This document shows positions 36,704 through 48,639 of a stretch of 64,000 nucleotides of DNA, piece by piece (position 1 is the stretch's first letter; each line of letters begins with the position of its first letter). Source of the DNA: Lineus longissimus (lineage: Eukaryota > Nemertea > Pilidiophora > Heteronemertea > Lineidae). The translations under genes were made by a program, and so were the position numbers. Location: assembly GCF_910592395.1 (NCBI RefSeq), contig NC_088325.1, forward strand, positions 14,574,109 through 14,638,108, in the 5' to 3' direction. Under the pieces are notes generated by a model. It did no database searches. It had not been told where the DNA came from and saw nothing but the letters and a program-made list of their open reading frames with translations.

Positions 36704-36737
36704 AAAGTGGCGGCTGGAGAGCCCGGAGTACTGTTCT
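36704..36737 (+). CDS. Exon 2, 34-nt microexon of the Cys-rich gene
   Basis: The acceptor GGTTTGTCTGACATGTCTGACAG contains two CTGAC branch-like motifs, and the donor is TTCT/GTAAGT. In phase 0 the exon reads KVAAGEPGVLF plus one base, so it converts the phase-0 end of exon 1 into the phase-1 entry needed by exon 3. It carries a small-residue stretch (VAAG) that could include a signal-peptidase site, though it is rather far from the hydrophobic core. Joining exon 1 directly to exon 3 would create TGA at the junction, so inclusion decides whether the protein is made. Confidence 0.4.
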
Positions 36738-37356
36738 GTAAGTACAATCATAGCAAACTGAATCAAACTATTTTTGGAAGGTTTGCATCCAACTGTCGTC
36801 CGCACAACTGAAGGTCATTTGATATAGCGAGCGTACATATATCTTTTTATGCAATTTTTTTAATTATTTCTATCAATTATTCCGTTTGTGTTTGGTACTA
36901 ACGATTTAAGCCTTGACGTGCAGTCAAATTGTGCCATCTCATATCTCATAACGTTCTTGCTGAGATTGTCAGAGAATATAGTGCATACCGCATGATATGA
37001 GATGCAAGAAATAACCCTCACCTAGTTGACACCAGATCGTGATCATGAATAAAAACAGTTAAATATTCATTGCACTTCCACCACAATTTTTCAAAATCTT
37101 CTTGATATTCAGGCAGATTTAAACTAGACTATTCCATCTAGCCACAGCCTGTAATGACCCTAAGGAGAAAAGGCTTTGCCGGGAAGATGACTTGGGAAAG
37201 CTAAATATGATTGAAATAAATGGGTGGATCATGCTGTGGAGTTGGGAGTAGCACGCCAGGATGTTCCGCTGGGATGACAGCCGAAGGTCGGAGGCACGTG
37301 AAGGGTAGACCGATGAATTGTTGGAGGCTGAATTTTGAGTTAAAAGTCATGCTGTA

Positions 37357-37605
37357 GATGAAAAAAAACGTTCAAGTCTAAATTTTTTTTTCACTTGTTT
37401 TTTTCTGCACAAAATGAAGAAACATCATCAGATCCAAACATTTTTTGGCTTTGAACATTTTTCAGAATTTTGAACTGATGAAAAAATTCAAATCTGAAGG
37501 ATGGAACAATTTCTGAGTCCAAATTTTTTTCGTCACTTGTTTTTTTTCTGCTTAAAATAAATAAACATCATCAGCCCCAATTTTTGGCTTTGAAAATTTT
37601 CTCGA
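37357..37605. repeat. Two diverged copies of a 141-bp T-rich unit
   Basis: AAGTCTAAATTTTTTTTTCA at 37374 and GAGTCCAAATTTTTTTCGTCA at 37515 begin parallel blocks. These share CACTTGTTTTTTT, CTGC..AAAAT.AA, AAACATCATCAG and TTTTTGGCTTTGAA. The repeat sits in the second intron of the Cys-rich gene model. Confidence 0.75.
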
Positions 37606-37917
37606 ATAAATCGGGTATTTTAGACTCGTCATGGATAATAAAATTTAGAAAAATCACGGATAAATGTGCTCTTCCCTTTTTTTTTGTGGTTGAGTGTTTG
37701 ATCCCTCTGCCACTCTGAATCTCCCCTTGTACCACCTAAAGACAAGGCAGACTTTCAGAATAATAAAGTGATTGGAATAAACACAGTAGTTTAATCACGC
37801 TCGGAAATTGCAAGGGGTGGAAGTCCTCACGCCATCATCATCTATCGAGTTAAAAGGTCATGAGACCTGCTCTGGTAGCTTGATCACTTCGTGGTATTCC
37901 GTTTTGTTCTATTGCAG

Positions 37918-38129
37918 TGATGTGTGCATATCCATGTACATCTTCGTGTACATCTGCATCTAGTTTTGATCATTGTAACGGTAAATATGGGAATGAATTA
38001 CATTTACATTCGTGCACTTCGACGCCCAGCCCACCGTATCAAGAGTGCTCCTGTCCGGAAGGACATTGTATGCAAAGCCAATACAAGGACAAGTCATGTG
38101 GATTGAAGCCTGTTCTACCAACTGGTTGA
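37918..38129 (+). CDS. Exon 3 (terminal), nine-cysteine domain
   Basis: A very good acceptor (TTCCGTTTTGTTCTATTGCAG) precedes a frame that enters in phase 1 and runs 69 codons to TGA. It has nine cysteines at irregular close spacing, including a CxxxCxxxC start (AYPCTSSCTSASS) and a CxCxxxxC cluster (QECSCPEGHC), with few hydrophobic residues. This is typical of a small disulfide-stabilised extracellular protein. The odd number suggests one free or intermolecular cysteine, or pairing with a cysteine from exon 1. The pattern does not match EGF, Kunitz, WAP, insulin or cystine-knot spacings that I can place. An ATTAAA lies 66 bases after the stop. Confidence 0.5.
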
Positions 38130-38194
38130 TTCTTCTCGATATTTCTGGGCTCTCTTGTATCTTGTTCTGATTTTGTATGAAACATATCTGTCAA

Positions 38195-38200
38195 ATTAAA
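38195..38200 (+). promoter_or_regulatory. Possible polyadenylation signal ATTAAA
   Basis: The commonest variant polyadenylation hexamer, 66 bases after the stop codon of the Cys-rich terminal exon. It supports this as the 3' end of the gene but is weak evidence alone. Confidence 0.35.
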
Positions 38201-41200
38201 AAGGTCATACTGTGATTTGACATGTTCGGCCCAAACTTGGATGTTGGTTAACGGAATGTAGCTTTTATGAAAAACAAGTCAGAAACATTGTTTACGACTT
38301 TCTTGGCTGTAGGCCAAAAAGGCTGGCTTGATATGCACCTTTCATGATGTGGCCGTGCTCATACTATAATGTAACGGTCGCATTAAAAAAGAAAATAAAG
38401 AACAAGAAGCAGAGATACCAGAAGAAAATGCCTCCGCCTTTCGTCTTAGTTTTATGAAACAGTTTATGTGTGCTAATGGCAATAATCTAGGTTGTGGATG
38501 TTTGATGATATAGGCCCCCTGGCTTGGCTTACAGTTTTTACCGGAATCGACGCCGTTTAATGCGAATTCTCTCATCGCTGCCCTCGGCACCGTGCGCCTT
38601 GTAATCCCACGTTGATATGAATATACCTAGGTGCTCTGCTATTGTGTCTGAATTTTCCGATAATGCTCCTCGCGGAAGTGACTAACAGAGCGTGATAGGG
38701 AAATAATACTTGCAATGTCGGTTTAAAGCAAATTTTTTTCCCGCAGCCACATTGCCAGAGAAACCCCAGACTGATTCTAGACTGCACTGTGGACGAAAAC
38801 AGCACATATAGAGTGTATATAAAAATGATATACTTTAAGGCTGATTAAAAGCCCCTAGTGGTCGACATAGAAACCACAAACGTCCGACCATCAAACACGC
38901 AACTGTACTTGTAACATTGGACACCAAGAGACTCGCCCTATCTGACTACATACGCGGCGTGTTTATTGAGGAGAGTAGGAGACTATCCCAACACCCTCGT
39001 TGTCTTATAACAACGTAGTTAAAACCTTCGACTGTTCCCTTGTGAACTTGTTTCCATCGTCTCCGGATCCGTTTCATGTTTCTTGGACCAAGCAATAAGA
39101 ACGTCAACAAATGTTTATTTTGTGTGTGGCGTGTCACAGGGTCATAAGCCAACATGGGAAGAGAAACAGCACAAGGGTGTAGTCTATGGATACGCGTCAT
39201 TCGGCCGAATGTGATATAATTCCCATCTGACTGTGTTGCCGATTTGGGCTCTTCAGCGATAAAGGAATGATTTCGCCTTTTGGTTCCAATTGGTATCTTG
39301 CATTACACAAGGAAATTTGCTTAATCTTGAAGACAAAAAAAAACAACAAAAAAAAACAAAAAAACAAAAAAAACACAAATGTATAATGTATGTGATGTAT
39401 TAATATTATAGGTCAATTAATTGTAAAGGAGCATGGTGGTGTAATTTGCCGGCATGTTCCTAGCAAAAGTTCCATGTAATGACATACGTTTGATTAAATA
39501 AAAAAAACAACAAAAAAACGTAATACGATTACCGTGTCAATCAAATTTATCAGGAAGTCTCCTGTCATACGCGGCTATTAACCGCAGACATTCCAATGAG
39601 CATATCAAGATTGATGGCAATATGATTTAAAAAGAAGAAAATTGTATTGATTCTGTTTAACGATTACTCAAACTATTTTATATTTTTTCGGTGAAATCAT
39701 TTTTCTGTTTGCCTGGCGTTTATGTATAATGACAACGCCAATTACGATCCTTAGTACTAGTACTAGTACTAGTATTTCAGGGTTTTAACGAACGTGGGAA
39801 GTTTGAACAAGCTTTTTCCTTTGCTCACTTTCCCAATTTTGCTTCATAAAGTCGAAACGTCCCACATGTGCCTATCAATACTGAAAATAACTCGGTGTAG
39901 GGCTGGAAGGTGATGCTCCCTTGAACCTTGTGTGACTTCCCCGATCATGATCCTGGCAAATCTCAGTGTCATATACTAGATAATGTCACTTGCGCGTCTT
40001 CAATTTCATCTAGTCCTTTTGTTCAGGTCCATGCGCGAGTAATCCCCTCTATCTGGGGAGGGAGACATGCTTATTGAAGTGTTCGTATCCTAAACATGAT
40101 TAGATTAAATGTAATTTTGCAAGGGTAAAGCCAAGTAATAAGCTGCCCCTATTGTCTGACCGCGAGAACTGAACAAAAGACCTAATTACTTTCACTGTCA
40201 AAGTAATGCTCAGCTCGTAGGAAGCGGTTTTTTCCCCCCACACAGGTAATGCAAAGGAGCTCAAAATATCAATAGAGACCCTGTCGAACTACTTCGAAGA
40301 TCATGTGGTGGTGTTGTGTTGTATAGTCCCAGACATAACTTTGCCAGGGCAAAGGCAGTGGTTTTTAGTTTCATTTGATCCAACAGACCTGATTATCCTA
40401 ATAACCATTAATAGAATTATTTCAGAGATCAAGTACTGAGGCTTTCGCGATACCTCTTCGGAAAAAAGGCTCACCTGTGGTCTTGATAAAAGGTCACAAA
40501 AGTTTCTGAGCTAGGTGATTATAAAATGCAGTACCGCTGATGCTTTAAGTCAGGAAAATAGAAGGTAGCTTCAATAAAAGGCTAGCGGGCCCTTGTTGGT
40601 GCATGGAAAAGATACCCATCAGTCTGGGATATCGTCGTCACGACTAATAACCTCCGATGTAAAATTAGCCGTTGACATTATCATCCTATACCCTGGTAAT
40701 CACTTCCTTCATTCTGAACCGCCCCAGTCATTTACATCCGTGTACCATGTTGATTCCTTGTGACACCTTCCCATCGTCTAATTCCCGCCAACCTATTATT
40801 TACCTCCACATCGGCGAGTCCTGTAAATTGCGGCGGGCACGGAACGATCGTTCGGAGATCCCGCTGAGCCAGAAGGTGTTCTATTTTAGAAATCCCTATT
40901 ACCTTGGACCATCGGCCGGAAAGTGCACCGATGCCCATGATTATCGGCCGTGATGTCAACAGCAATATCCACTACACAGGACTTCCTTAAGCTGCTCTAG
41001 GTCTGAGGCTCATGTATCAAGGCCAGCGGTCAATTTGACCCTAAATTCAAAGACACTGGTTCGGACCCACCATTTCGTTGGAGACTCTAAGCACGTATCA
41101 TTGCATTGATTGTCTCACTCTGCAACTTTGATAAACAATAGATATGTGTAAATAGTCGCCTTAGCCAGGCGTGTGTTCATCTAACTTGGCAGTCACACTG

Positions 41201-41354
41201 GCAAGATGGTGTAGTGTCCTTCGACTGGTTTGGCTCGAATCATACTGAGAGTCAAAATACAATATTCCATCACGCAAATTAACTAGATTGAATGGCCTTT
41301 GTACATACCATGATTCAGGTGCATCGATGTGATAGCTAATCTTGAAATAAGCAG
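38201..41354. other. No gene recognised; A-rich tracts
   Basis: A-runs interrupted by single C occur at about 39,334-39,377 and 39,500-39,519. ORFs at 38342-38805 and 38946-39200 (-) and 40672-40965 (both strands) show no motif or reliable splice sites. Confidence 0.4.
39752..39774. repeat. (TAGTAC)n microsatellite, about 4 copies
   Basis: TAGTACTAGTACTAGTACTAG, self-complementary (each CTAG and GTAC is a palindrome), so the tract can extrude as a hairpin. Confidence 0.9.
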
Positions 41355-41417
41355 AGATCTTCTATTTGATAAAGGAGATGGCTGTTTCGGCTTGTTTCAC
41401 ATGGTACCGGATAGTTG
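41355..41417 (+). CDS. Candidate internal exon, 63 nt, phase 2-2
   Basis: A GCTAAT branch-like motif and acceptor ATAAGCAG precede 63 nt. The only open frame reads DLLFDKGDGCFGLFHMVPDS, and the exon ends at AGTTG/GTAAGT, a strong donor. No partner exon is identified nearby and the peptide is not recognised. The acceptor lacks a good pyrimidine tract. Confidence 0.25.
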
Positions 41418-42082
41418 GTAAGTCATGTTGAAGGTCACATCTCTGCTGGCAGGCGTTTACATTTTGTAACATTTGGTTGAACGAAAAATCAAGCTTTTTG
41501 GTCGGCGAGACAGGTCTTTGTATCACTTGATTGGTCAACCCTTAACCATATTGAATCCCCTCTTCTGACACAACACGATGGCCAGTCTGAAAGGTGTTTG
41601 TACATATCATAAGGGATCGGTTACTCCGATATCGTACATTTCTCGCGGTGCCCAGGGGTATGGGCTGTCACAAAGTCAACTCAGCCTGACCACTCCGTTA
41701 TCTTCATCAATAACTGGACAACTTCCAGTTCTTATCATACACTATACTGGCCGCTAATGAGGTTTTTCAAGTTGTATTGAATCTAGATAATCGTGACTCG
41801 TATATGGTATCTTGTTGAAGCATCGAGGCATTTTTTGCGATTCCAAAGCTTGGATCCCTTGCGATCTGACATCAGTCCTCCACTGGAATTCAATTCCGTC
41901 ATAAACAGAATTGATCTGTAACAGTACATGACTGAATAACAAATCCGATTCGCCGCAGGTCAATCTTCATCGATTCACAGCGGTCAAACTGGTCAAAATG
42001 CTTCATTGACTGGAGTTCTAGACAGTAGCTTCTTGAAGTACCGTTGTCATTGACAGGCGTAGTTAAGTAGGTCAAGGAGTGG

Positions 42083-42687
42083 TCAAGTGTGTCCGATCGC
42101 TCTCGGAATGTTGCAGTCTGCTAGGTCTGTAATTGATCTCCACAGTATGTGCAAATACAAGGCGTATGCATTTCTATAACAGTCTCGTGTTGTTTGGGAA
42201 CAAAACCGTCTTGCAACTGATTTCCGTCTCATTTCCCCAATACCTATATCACAGTCACAAGATAAATCACATTTTTGACGGAATTCTGGAAGAGATTCTG
42301 ATTTTACATTCCTGGCACCGGAGATCACGAGGAGGCACGCAGCAATTGCCGGTGTAACATCAGTCCGATCACTGTTTCCCATATCTCAGTGCCCCGATTC
42401 ACGGAAAAAGACGACCTTAGCAACAACCATTCGAAAGATCCGCCGATACTACGTCTGTTTGTCAATTGGAATGATGTCCAGAGCTTACTCATAGTATCGT
42501 TGCCAGCTATGAAACAATACTCATTCATGTTGGGTTTTCCTTTCTTCTTCAGACACGTTAAGAGCAAGGGAAGTATAGAATCATACCGACGTGACTGAAG
42601 GCAAGTTGCAAAAAGAGGTAAGAAATGTTCCCGACTTTTATTCTTTATAGTTGAGATCTGATTCAATTTACTATAATTATATGACAT
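42083..42687 (-). CDS. Two overlapping minus-strand ORFs after a strong acceptor
   Basis: On the minus strand TTTTTGCAACTTGCCTTCAG (ending at 42598) is a strong acceptor. From it a frame runs about 90 codons to a TGA at 42325, beginning SRRYDSILPLLLTCLKKKG. Overlapping its end in a second frame is a 99-codon ORF (42382 down to 42083) with seven cysteines. Together they cover about 600 bases with a single frame change near 42,330-42,380. That could be an unseen small intron, a decayed gene with a frameshift, or coincidence. No family is recognised. Confidence 0.22.
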
Positions 42688-43590
42688 CTATACATGAAAA
42701 CTCGTTAGGATATTCCTGTAACGATTCTGTGTTAGGCTCGAAACTACATGAACCAATCTTACAAGCAATTTTTACCTAGGATATCCAAAGTTCTCTACCC
42801 TCGCTATGATCTGCACGATTGTATCTTACAGCAAGTCCTGCGTGTCTGTTGGCCAAATCCGTTAATCTAGTCAACGGGTAAGACCTCAGGTAAATAATCC
42901 AGGAGTCTATCTTATTACGCGACACGATGCTCTTATCGGGCGCTGGTCAATGCGTAGTGGCCATGTCGTTGGCCAAACTAAACCGATTTGGGAATCGACT
43001 GCGGGATATTGAAAAGCAGCTTTGATAGCGCACTGATGAGCATCCCATTCATTGTTGCAGATGAATCGATCAAACCAACAATCATATTTAATAACAAGCT
43101 TATTTAGCGCACTGTCAGTATCATTTGTGCCAAGCATATTTACAAAGTGACCCGCATATTTGATAGTTTAAATCCAATTTGAGATCAATGGTTTATGCTT
43201 AAAGGTCTGTGTGGTGGATGCATTTAACGTTTCCTATTTAAACATCTGAAGGCTTTATGCTTGGGTAGTTGCAGAGTACTAGTCGGAGTCGGTGTCCCAC
43301 GAGAACTCGTATCATCGCCTACTGAGGTGCCTATGTTATGGTCTATCTGGTCATCCGCGTATCTGAGTGTGATTCTGGTCCCGATCGTTTATTTCCACCA
43401 TCAATTGAACTGAATTCTCACGCTCCTCGCCAGAAGTTAATGACCTCCCGCGAGACCAACCAAGGGTAATTTGAAAATTTCCCCATGGTGGTATTTGGAA
43501 TACTCGTTGATTGATTCTGTCTGGATCCGCCGATACGATTTATTCTAAAGGTGGCTGAAGAATCAGCTCATCCTTGGGAAGCCCTGGTTT
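42688..43590. other. No gene recognised
   Basis: A short minus ORF (42907-43137) has no support. No repeat seen. Confidence 0.4.
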
Positions 43591-43591
43591 T

Positions 43592-43714
43592 GTTCACAGG
43601 TTTTTCTAGAAATCCGACCTTTCAGGGAAAAGTTGGAAAATGTCGGAAAGTGTCGGATAAATCAGGAAAAAGTTTGAGTAACCGTTAAGAAGTCGGAAAT
43701 ACCTCCTACTGATG
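43592..43714 (+). repeat. GTCGGA-rich dispersed repeat, copy A
   Basis: Begins TTCACAGGTTTTTCTAGAAA, contains AATCCGACCTTTCAGGGAAA and several GTCGGA units spaced 10-14 bases, then ATAAATCAGGAAAA and GTTAAGAAGTCGGAAA. It aligns over its whole length with 62961-63068 and at its 3' end with 45111-45160. Confidence 0.85.
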
Positions 43715-45110
43715 TACTCTCCCAAAATAAAGCTTTTGGTGGTTCAAAAGTTTTGATATTCTCTGAGTTTATATAAACGATCGTCCTCGGACAACTCTAT
43801 CACGACCATTACCCTGGGTTTCTCCCCTTGCCAGGCCATTGCCCCTCTTTCATAGACAGATATCGGCGGATGTATACCATGCCATAAATCTTCAATGGCT
43901 CACCGAAATAGAAAGCATTAAAATAATTGAAATTGCTTCCGCCTCCGCGTTGCACTCTGAGCTCATGTAGAGTCACTCTGCTGTTTAATAAGCCGATCTG
44001 TACAAGAGGAAGACGGTTTGAAGGCAAACCAAAGCTGTTTGATACCGGCTATCAAATGTTCCATAATCCTCAAAGCTAAGACACAAAGCGTACGTCAATA
44101 AGACAGAACAATTGATTGTAGAATCATTGCGAATTCTATACTTAGTGTTGTTTCCGTTACTTTAGTTTTGATGTTGCCAATTTATAATCTTCGTGGGGAA
44201 TCATCTTTAGTGGAATTGGTTGCATCTTTGTATTTGTTTATATCTAGACGTCCTTCTGTCAAGTTAATGAGTGGTTTAGCAACCAAATATCAACTGGAAA
44301 TGCTTTTAAAATAAGAATAATGAATAATTATTTTTCTAAGAAAAAATAAGCTAACAAGATGAAACATAATTTCGATTGTTGCGGGGATCATGAATACATG
44401 AGATTATTCTGCCTTTGATCAGATCATTCAAGATGCATTCATGCCAGCTACAGCAAGCGATACCACTGATGCTGTGCCTCGCGGCATGTTTACACATTAA
44501 ACAGAAACGGTATATCAAATGTATAATTTCTGTTGATGTTCCAGCTTCGTCTTACGCATATTAACTCTGTCATATGATATGTCTACTGCAAAAGACATTA
44601 CTGTGACTACAGACGTCTACAACACTAATCCGTTTATGTTGCCTATTACTGAAGCCGTCCGTTTGTAGATTGTAAAGGATTGCTTCCACTTGTTGCCTCT
44701 GACCAATGCTCTGTCACGATTTTAGTGTTCGCTGAGATGAAAATATCAATGTTCGCCAGTCTGGCGTGTTCGCCTGATTAAACACAACACCTCCTGAAAC
44801 GACTGGTAACTGCCATCAAACAATGTACTATAATCATCGTATATACGTTGAACACCTGCTACAAGTTATATTTCAAAGGTTACTTCTAGTGTTGCTTGGG
44901 GGATAGACACAGGTGGTCGCCAATGTGAGAGACTGCTGTTACGGTCTGACGAGAATATATGACATAGGAAGAACCACTTAAAGACACTCAAGTCACTCAA
45001 ATATTGTGTCTGCACCAGAGAGGTGCACTGCTCTCACATGTCCACTTTAAAAAGGTGACCAAGGTTTCGCGTTATAGCAAGGTCTTGGGGTGGGTCACGA
45101 AGAAGTCTTC

Positions 45111-45160
45111 AGGAAAGGTAGAGAAATCGTTTAGAAGTCGGAAAACGCCTCCTACTAATG
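45111..45160 (+). repeat. GTCGGA-rich dispersed repeat, partial copy B
   Basis: AGGAAAGGTAGAGAAATCG, then TTTAGAAGTCGGAAAACG and CCTCCTACTAATG match the 3' part of copy A in the same orientation. The 5' part is missing or too diverged to see. The small ORF 45004-45189 spans it and is probably not a gene. Confidence 0.65.
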
Positions 45161-45189
45161 AATGTATTGTTTATGTACACGAAGCTTAA

Positions 45190-47047
45190 TAAGGTCTCAA
45201 CTAAGAATCGTATCTGGATCTTTTTTACCTGGAAAGTCTAACTAGAATATGTACAGACGTTGTAGCCGTTGGGTCATAATAATGGTTTATTTCAAATTAT
45301 TGCAAACAATTGCGATACATCCAGTTGTGTAAATAAGCCTATATTCTGGAAGAATACACTGTTAACACGAGTTATTTATCTTTATAAAAAAAGATACCGG
45401 ATGAGTCCGTTTATATAGAATCAGTAAATGCAGCATCCATCATAATTTCGATGTCAACATAACGAAATAGCCCTTGACAATATTCATGTTCAGACTATTC
45501 GTTATTCAATGTGTTAGATGTCGAGACAACAGGAGAGGATTGTCCCAAACAAAGATCAGGATCAAAGTCATCTGTTACAACCACCGCATTTCCCCCACGA
45601 TTCATCGTTATACCCAAGGGGGTGTGCCTCCTACTTTCGTTGAGTAAACTCTTCAAGATGTAAGTTTGTTCAGGATTTGTTTGCCTCCCACGTATCCCAC
45701 GTGCCTTAGCTTTTTTGGATTGCCAGGAGATGTAAGTCACTTCTATTTCTAAATTCCCGGCCCTTAATGTGCTTACAGGAAGTAGGATACTTTGAGCATA
45801 CTTTCAGTCAGGCTTTCTATTTTCATATCTGATTGGTCATCCTCCCACACAAAATCAAGAGTAACTCATTTTGCTAAGATACTCGTCGTGCAGAGAACGC
45901 CAGTCGGCAGTTGTTTCTCATCCATTTTTACGTCAAGTTAGCTTATTCTCTCTGTATGAGCCTTACGAAAACAGGAATGAATGAAACATGCGGAGTATAA
46001 TAGCCCGTTCTCTGGCTGTAGAAAGCATGACATTGTTTCCTTGCATATGCGGTCTTGCGACATGATTAGTATTATCGTCAGCTTCCTGTAGTTCCGCACC
46101 GGTTACCGCAGCTACCACTGATTGGTTCCCTCACAGTGGTGGACGGATGTAAAATTGAGAAAATGACGTATGTCAGTGTTCCTCTGATCACAGGTATTTG
46201 TGAGTAAATGCAAGACATCATACATGTATGTCGTCTGTGCGCTTCCATGTCTTCTTTTGGTTTCTGATTGATATTCGGCGTTTATTCGGCATCTGCTCTG
46301 CTTAGAGACCGATTGTTCGACACGGCATTTTTACCATTTTGAATAAGATTTCCGGTTTTCCTCAAACGCAGGTTTTTACCGCTATGTGAATAGCCTGAAA
46401 GTATCATATGGAAAAAACTAAAAGCGGCAATATGTGTGCAATCTTCTAGAAAACTTTTATTTCCATAAGAGTTCAGGCGAATCATACTTAGTCAAGTATG
46501 AAGAGGTCACCATGATGACAACCTACTCCCAGGCAGACAACCCAAGTATGATTTGACCATGTCTCGTCCGTCAGTGTCTCTGCCAATATAAATGGGAAAC
46601 ACGTATTTTGCAAGGCTCATCAAAGCTAGAATGGCCCTGTCTCTCTTAGATAGGAGCAACTACATGCCCTAATTATCCGAGATGCGGAGAACGCATCGGT
46701 CTTCTGAATGGCTCAAGACAGTTCACCTTCGTCGAATCCATCGCTAACTACGCTTGCTAATGCGTTGTCGTAATTTACTTACCTTAATATGTTGAAGTAA
46801 CGGACATTATCAGTGTTAGCTTTCAATAAATTATTTTTGACCTTGGCGAGCTTCAAGGATGAAGACGTTGGCAGGTCTTGTTACAGGTCAGCTGGTATCT
46901 TGTGTTGATACACGACAATTCTTCTCTAAAAGGGATAGTTAAGAAGAACAACCAACATTTTGCTGAAAACAGCTGTATACAGTCACCCAGCGAATGAAAT
47001 GATTTAAACTGCTCCGTGCAGTTGGGCGGACGTCATGCACGGCAGTA
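45190..47047. other. No gene recognised
   Basis: Short minus-strand ORFs at 45495-45740 and 46282-46485 have no supporting features. Confidence 0.4.
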
Positions 47048-47535
47048 AATTGTCACCAATTTTGATGTGGTCCATAACCAACGCAACCAAATATGTCGTA
47101 GTGGGTCCAATTCATACCAGTCGCAAAGGCAATACTAGGCGCCGCAACAATCTGTAAACATACTGTGATGTTTGTATTGGCTCATTTTCTTGTTAGTTAA
47201 TACAAATAACGCGCCATTAGCCATTTACACTAGGGACTATTCTTGGACGTGAGGTGCATCAAATGGGATGATAACCGACCTACCCGTATTCGAAAGCAGG
47301 TGACAACAAATTAAACAGGTCCGTAACTGACCAATATGTCCGGAGTGACCTTTCAAATAACCACCTCAAAAGCCGTATTTGACGCCGAAACAATCTTCAA
47401 ACACACTGTGATGTGCGCATTGACTTGTTTTATAGTTTGTCGTACAAATTCCCCATCATTGATAATCTTTTACGACAAGGATTAGGTGTGGACGTGCGGT
47501 GCATCCGACAGTTTCATCATCTAGCTCTCCTAACA
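47048..47535. repeat. Diverged tandem duplication, period about 243 bp
   Basis: GGCGCCGCAACAATCTGTAAA at 47138 and GACGCCGAAACAATCTTCAAA at 47381 lie in parallel blocks. These also share ACTGTGATGT, GTACAAAT/ATACAAAT, CCAT.A, GGACGTG.GGTGCATC and, upstream, GGTCC.TAAC..ACC. Both copies are unique in the window otherwise. Confidence 0.7.
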
Positions 47536-48155
47536 CGAGATCTTGAGTCGACTCCTCCCCTGATCCTCATTAGAATGGTTGATTAATGAATGGTTGATCT
47601 CCGTTGACGTACCATCCTAATAGATACACCTCAGTCCCAAGGGATTTTTAGACCCAGACCTGTCTGATAGCTTAATCAATAAATGTTTACAAATGGGGCC
47701 TAATTAATTTGAACGATACTGTTATACAAGGCTAACGATGCTATTTGGCAACAGGTATCCTGGCTGTAGAATGTGTTGACGACTGTTGGACAATTCGAAT
47801 AACCGCTTGATGGCCTGCAACGTATTGCCAAAGAGCTGAACGAGATACAAGTGATGATTAAAAGGAATATATCAAGTGTCGAGTCGGATGATTATGGTTG
47901 TGGCGATAATGGTTGTGTCGCGAGGAAGGCCTGTGTTAACATGATGATGGACAAGCTCAGAAGCGACCTGTATACATAACAGGTACATGTGACGGTAATA
48001 CTATCCCATCGATCTTAGTCCGGTGCGACGTTTAAGAGTCCGTTTCTGAGGGTTTCCCCTCATTGTTTCAGAACACTGAGAGAAAGATTGGCGTGAGTAC
48101 CAAGTCGCTCTCTTTCCGTCGACTTGACTCGGTGTGTTACGTCCTTCTCTAGAAA
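47536..48155. other. No gene recognised
   Basis: A short direct repeat of GAATGGTTGAT occurs at 47,572 and 47,588. A run of TTATGGTTGTGG.GATAATGGTTGTG near 47,892 is a minor local repeat. Confidence 0.35.
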
Positions 48156-48636
48156 GTGTTCAAGCCATTGCCAACATTTTGCCGGAGTTCGTTGTCAAAT
48201 AAAACTTGCAGCGGCAGTCACCAGCGGGCGAGCAAATGGATGTCTAATCATTGGCATCAAACTCGCGGTTTGCTAGTCTGCCCATTGCCTTCTTACTGCT
48301 CGTTCTCATCAGGTCAATCGATCAATATCAGCTCTACTACCATAACTACCAGTGTTAGATTCATAGAGGTACAGTCTAGCAAGTGGTACACGTATTTTTG
48401 TTCAGGACAGGATATGATTACATCGCCACCGAGAATCATAGGAAATCATGGCGACCCTGGTCGATGTTTCCTTTCAATCCTGGCGTGTGGACGTCGTTAT
48501 TTCTCCCAGCATGATCAGGCCCGAGGCGGAAGCTTCTTGCTTTCTCTCAAAGACTCATGCTGTTCTTCCGCACGCCACAATCCTAGCTGACAACGACCAA
48601 TGTGCATCTGCTGACTTTAAGAAAAATTTTGTTTAG
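48156..48636 (+). CDS. Overlapping plus-strand ORFs, unrecognised
   Basis: A 144-codon Ser-rich frame (48156-48590) overlaps a 62-codon frame (48448-48636) that begins at an ATG with A at -3 and G at +4 (MATLVDVSFQSWRVDVVISP). The region is richer in G/C than its surroundings. Of the two the shorter looks more protein-like. No splice sites, motif or homology are recognised, and frames of this length are expected by chance at this base composition. Confidence 0.2.
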
Positions 48637-48639
48637 CGA

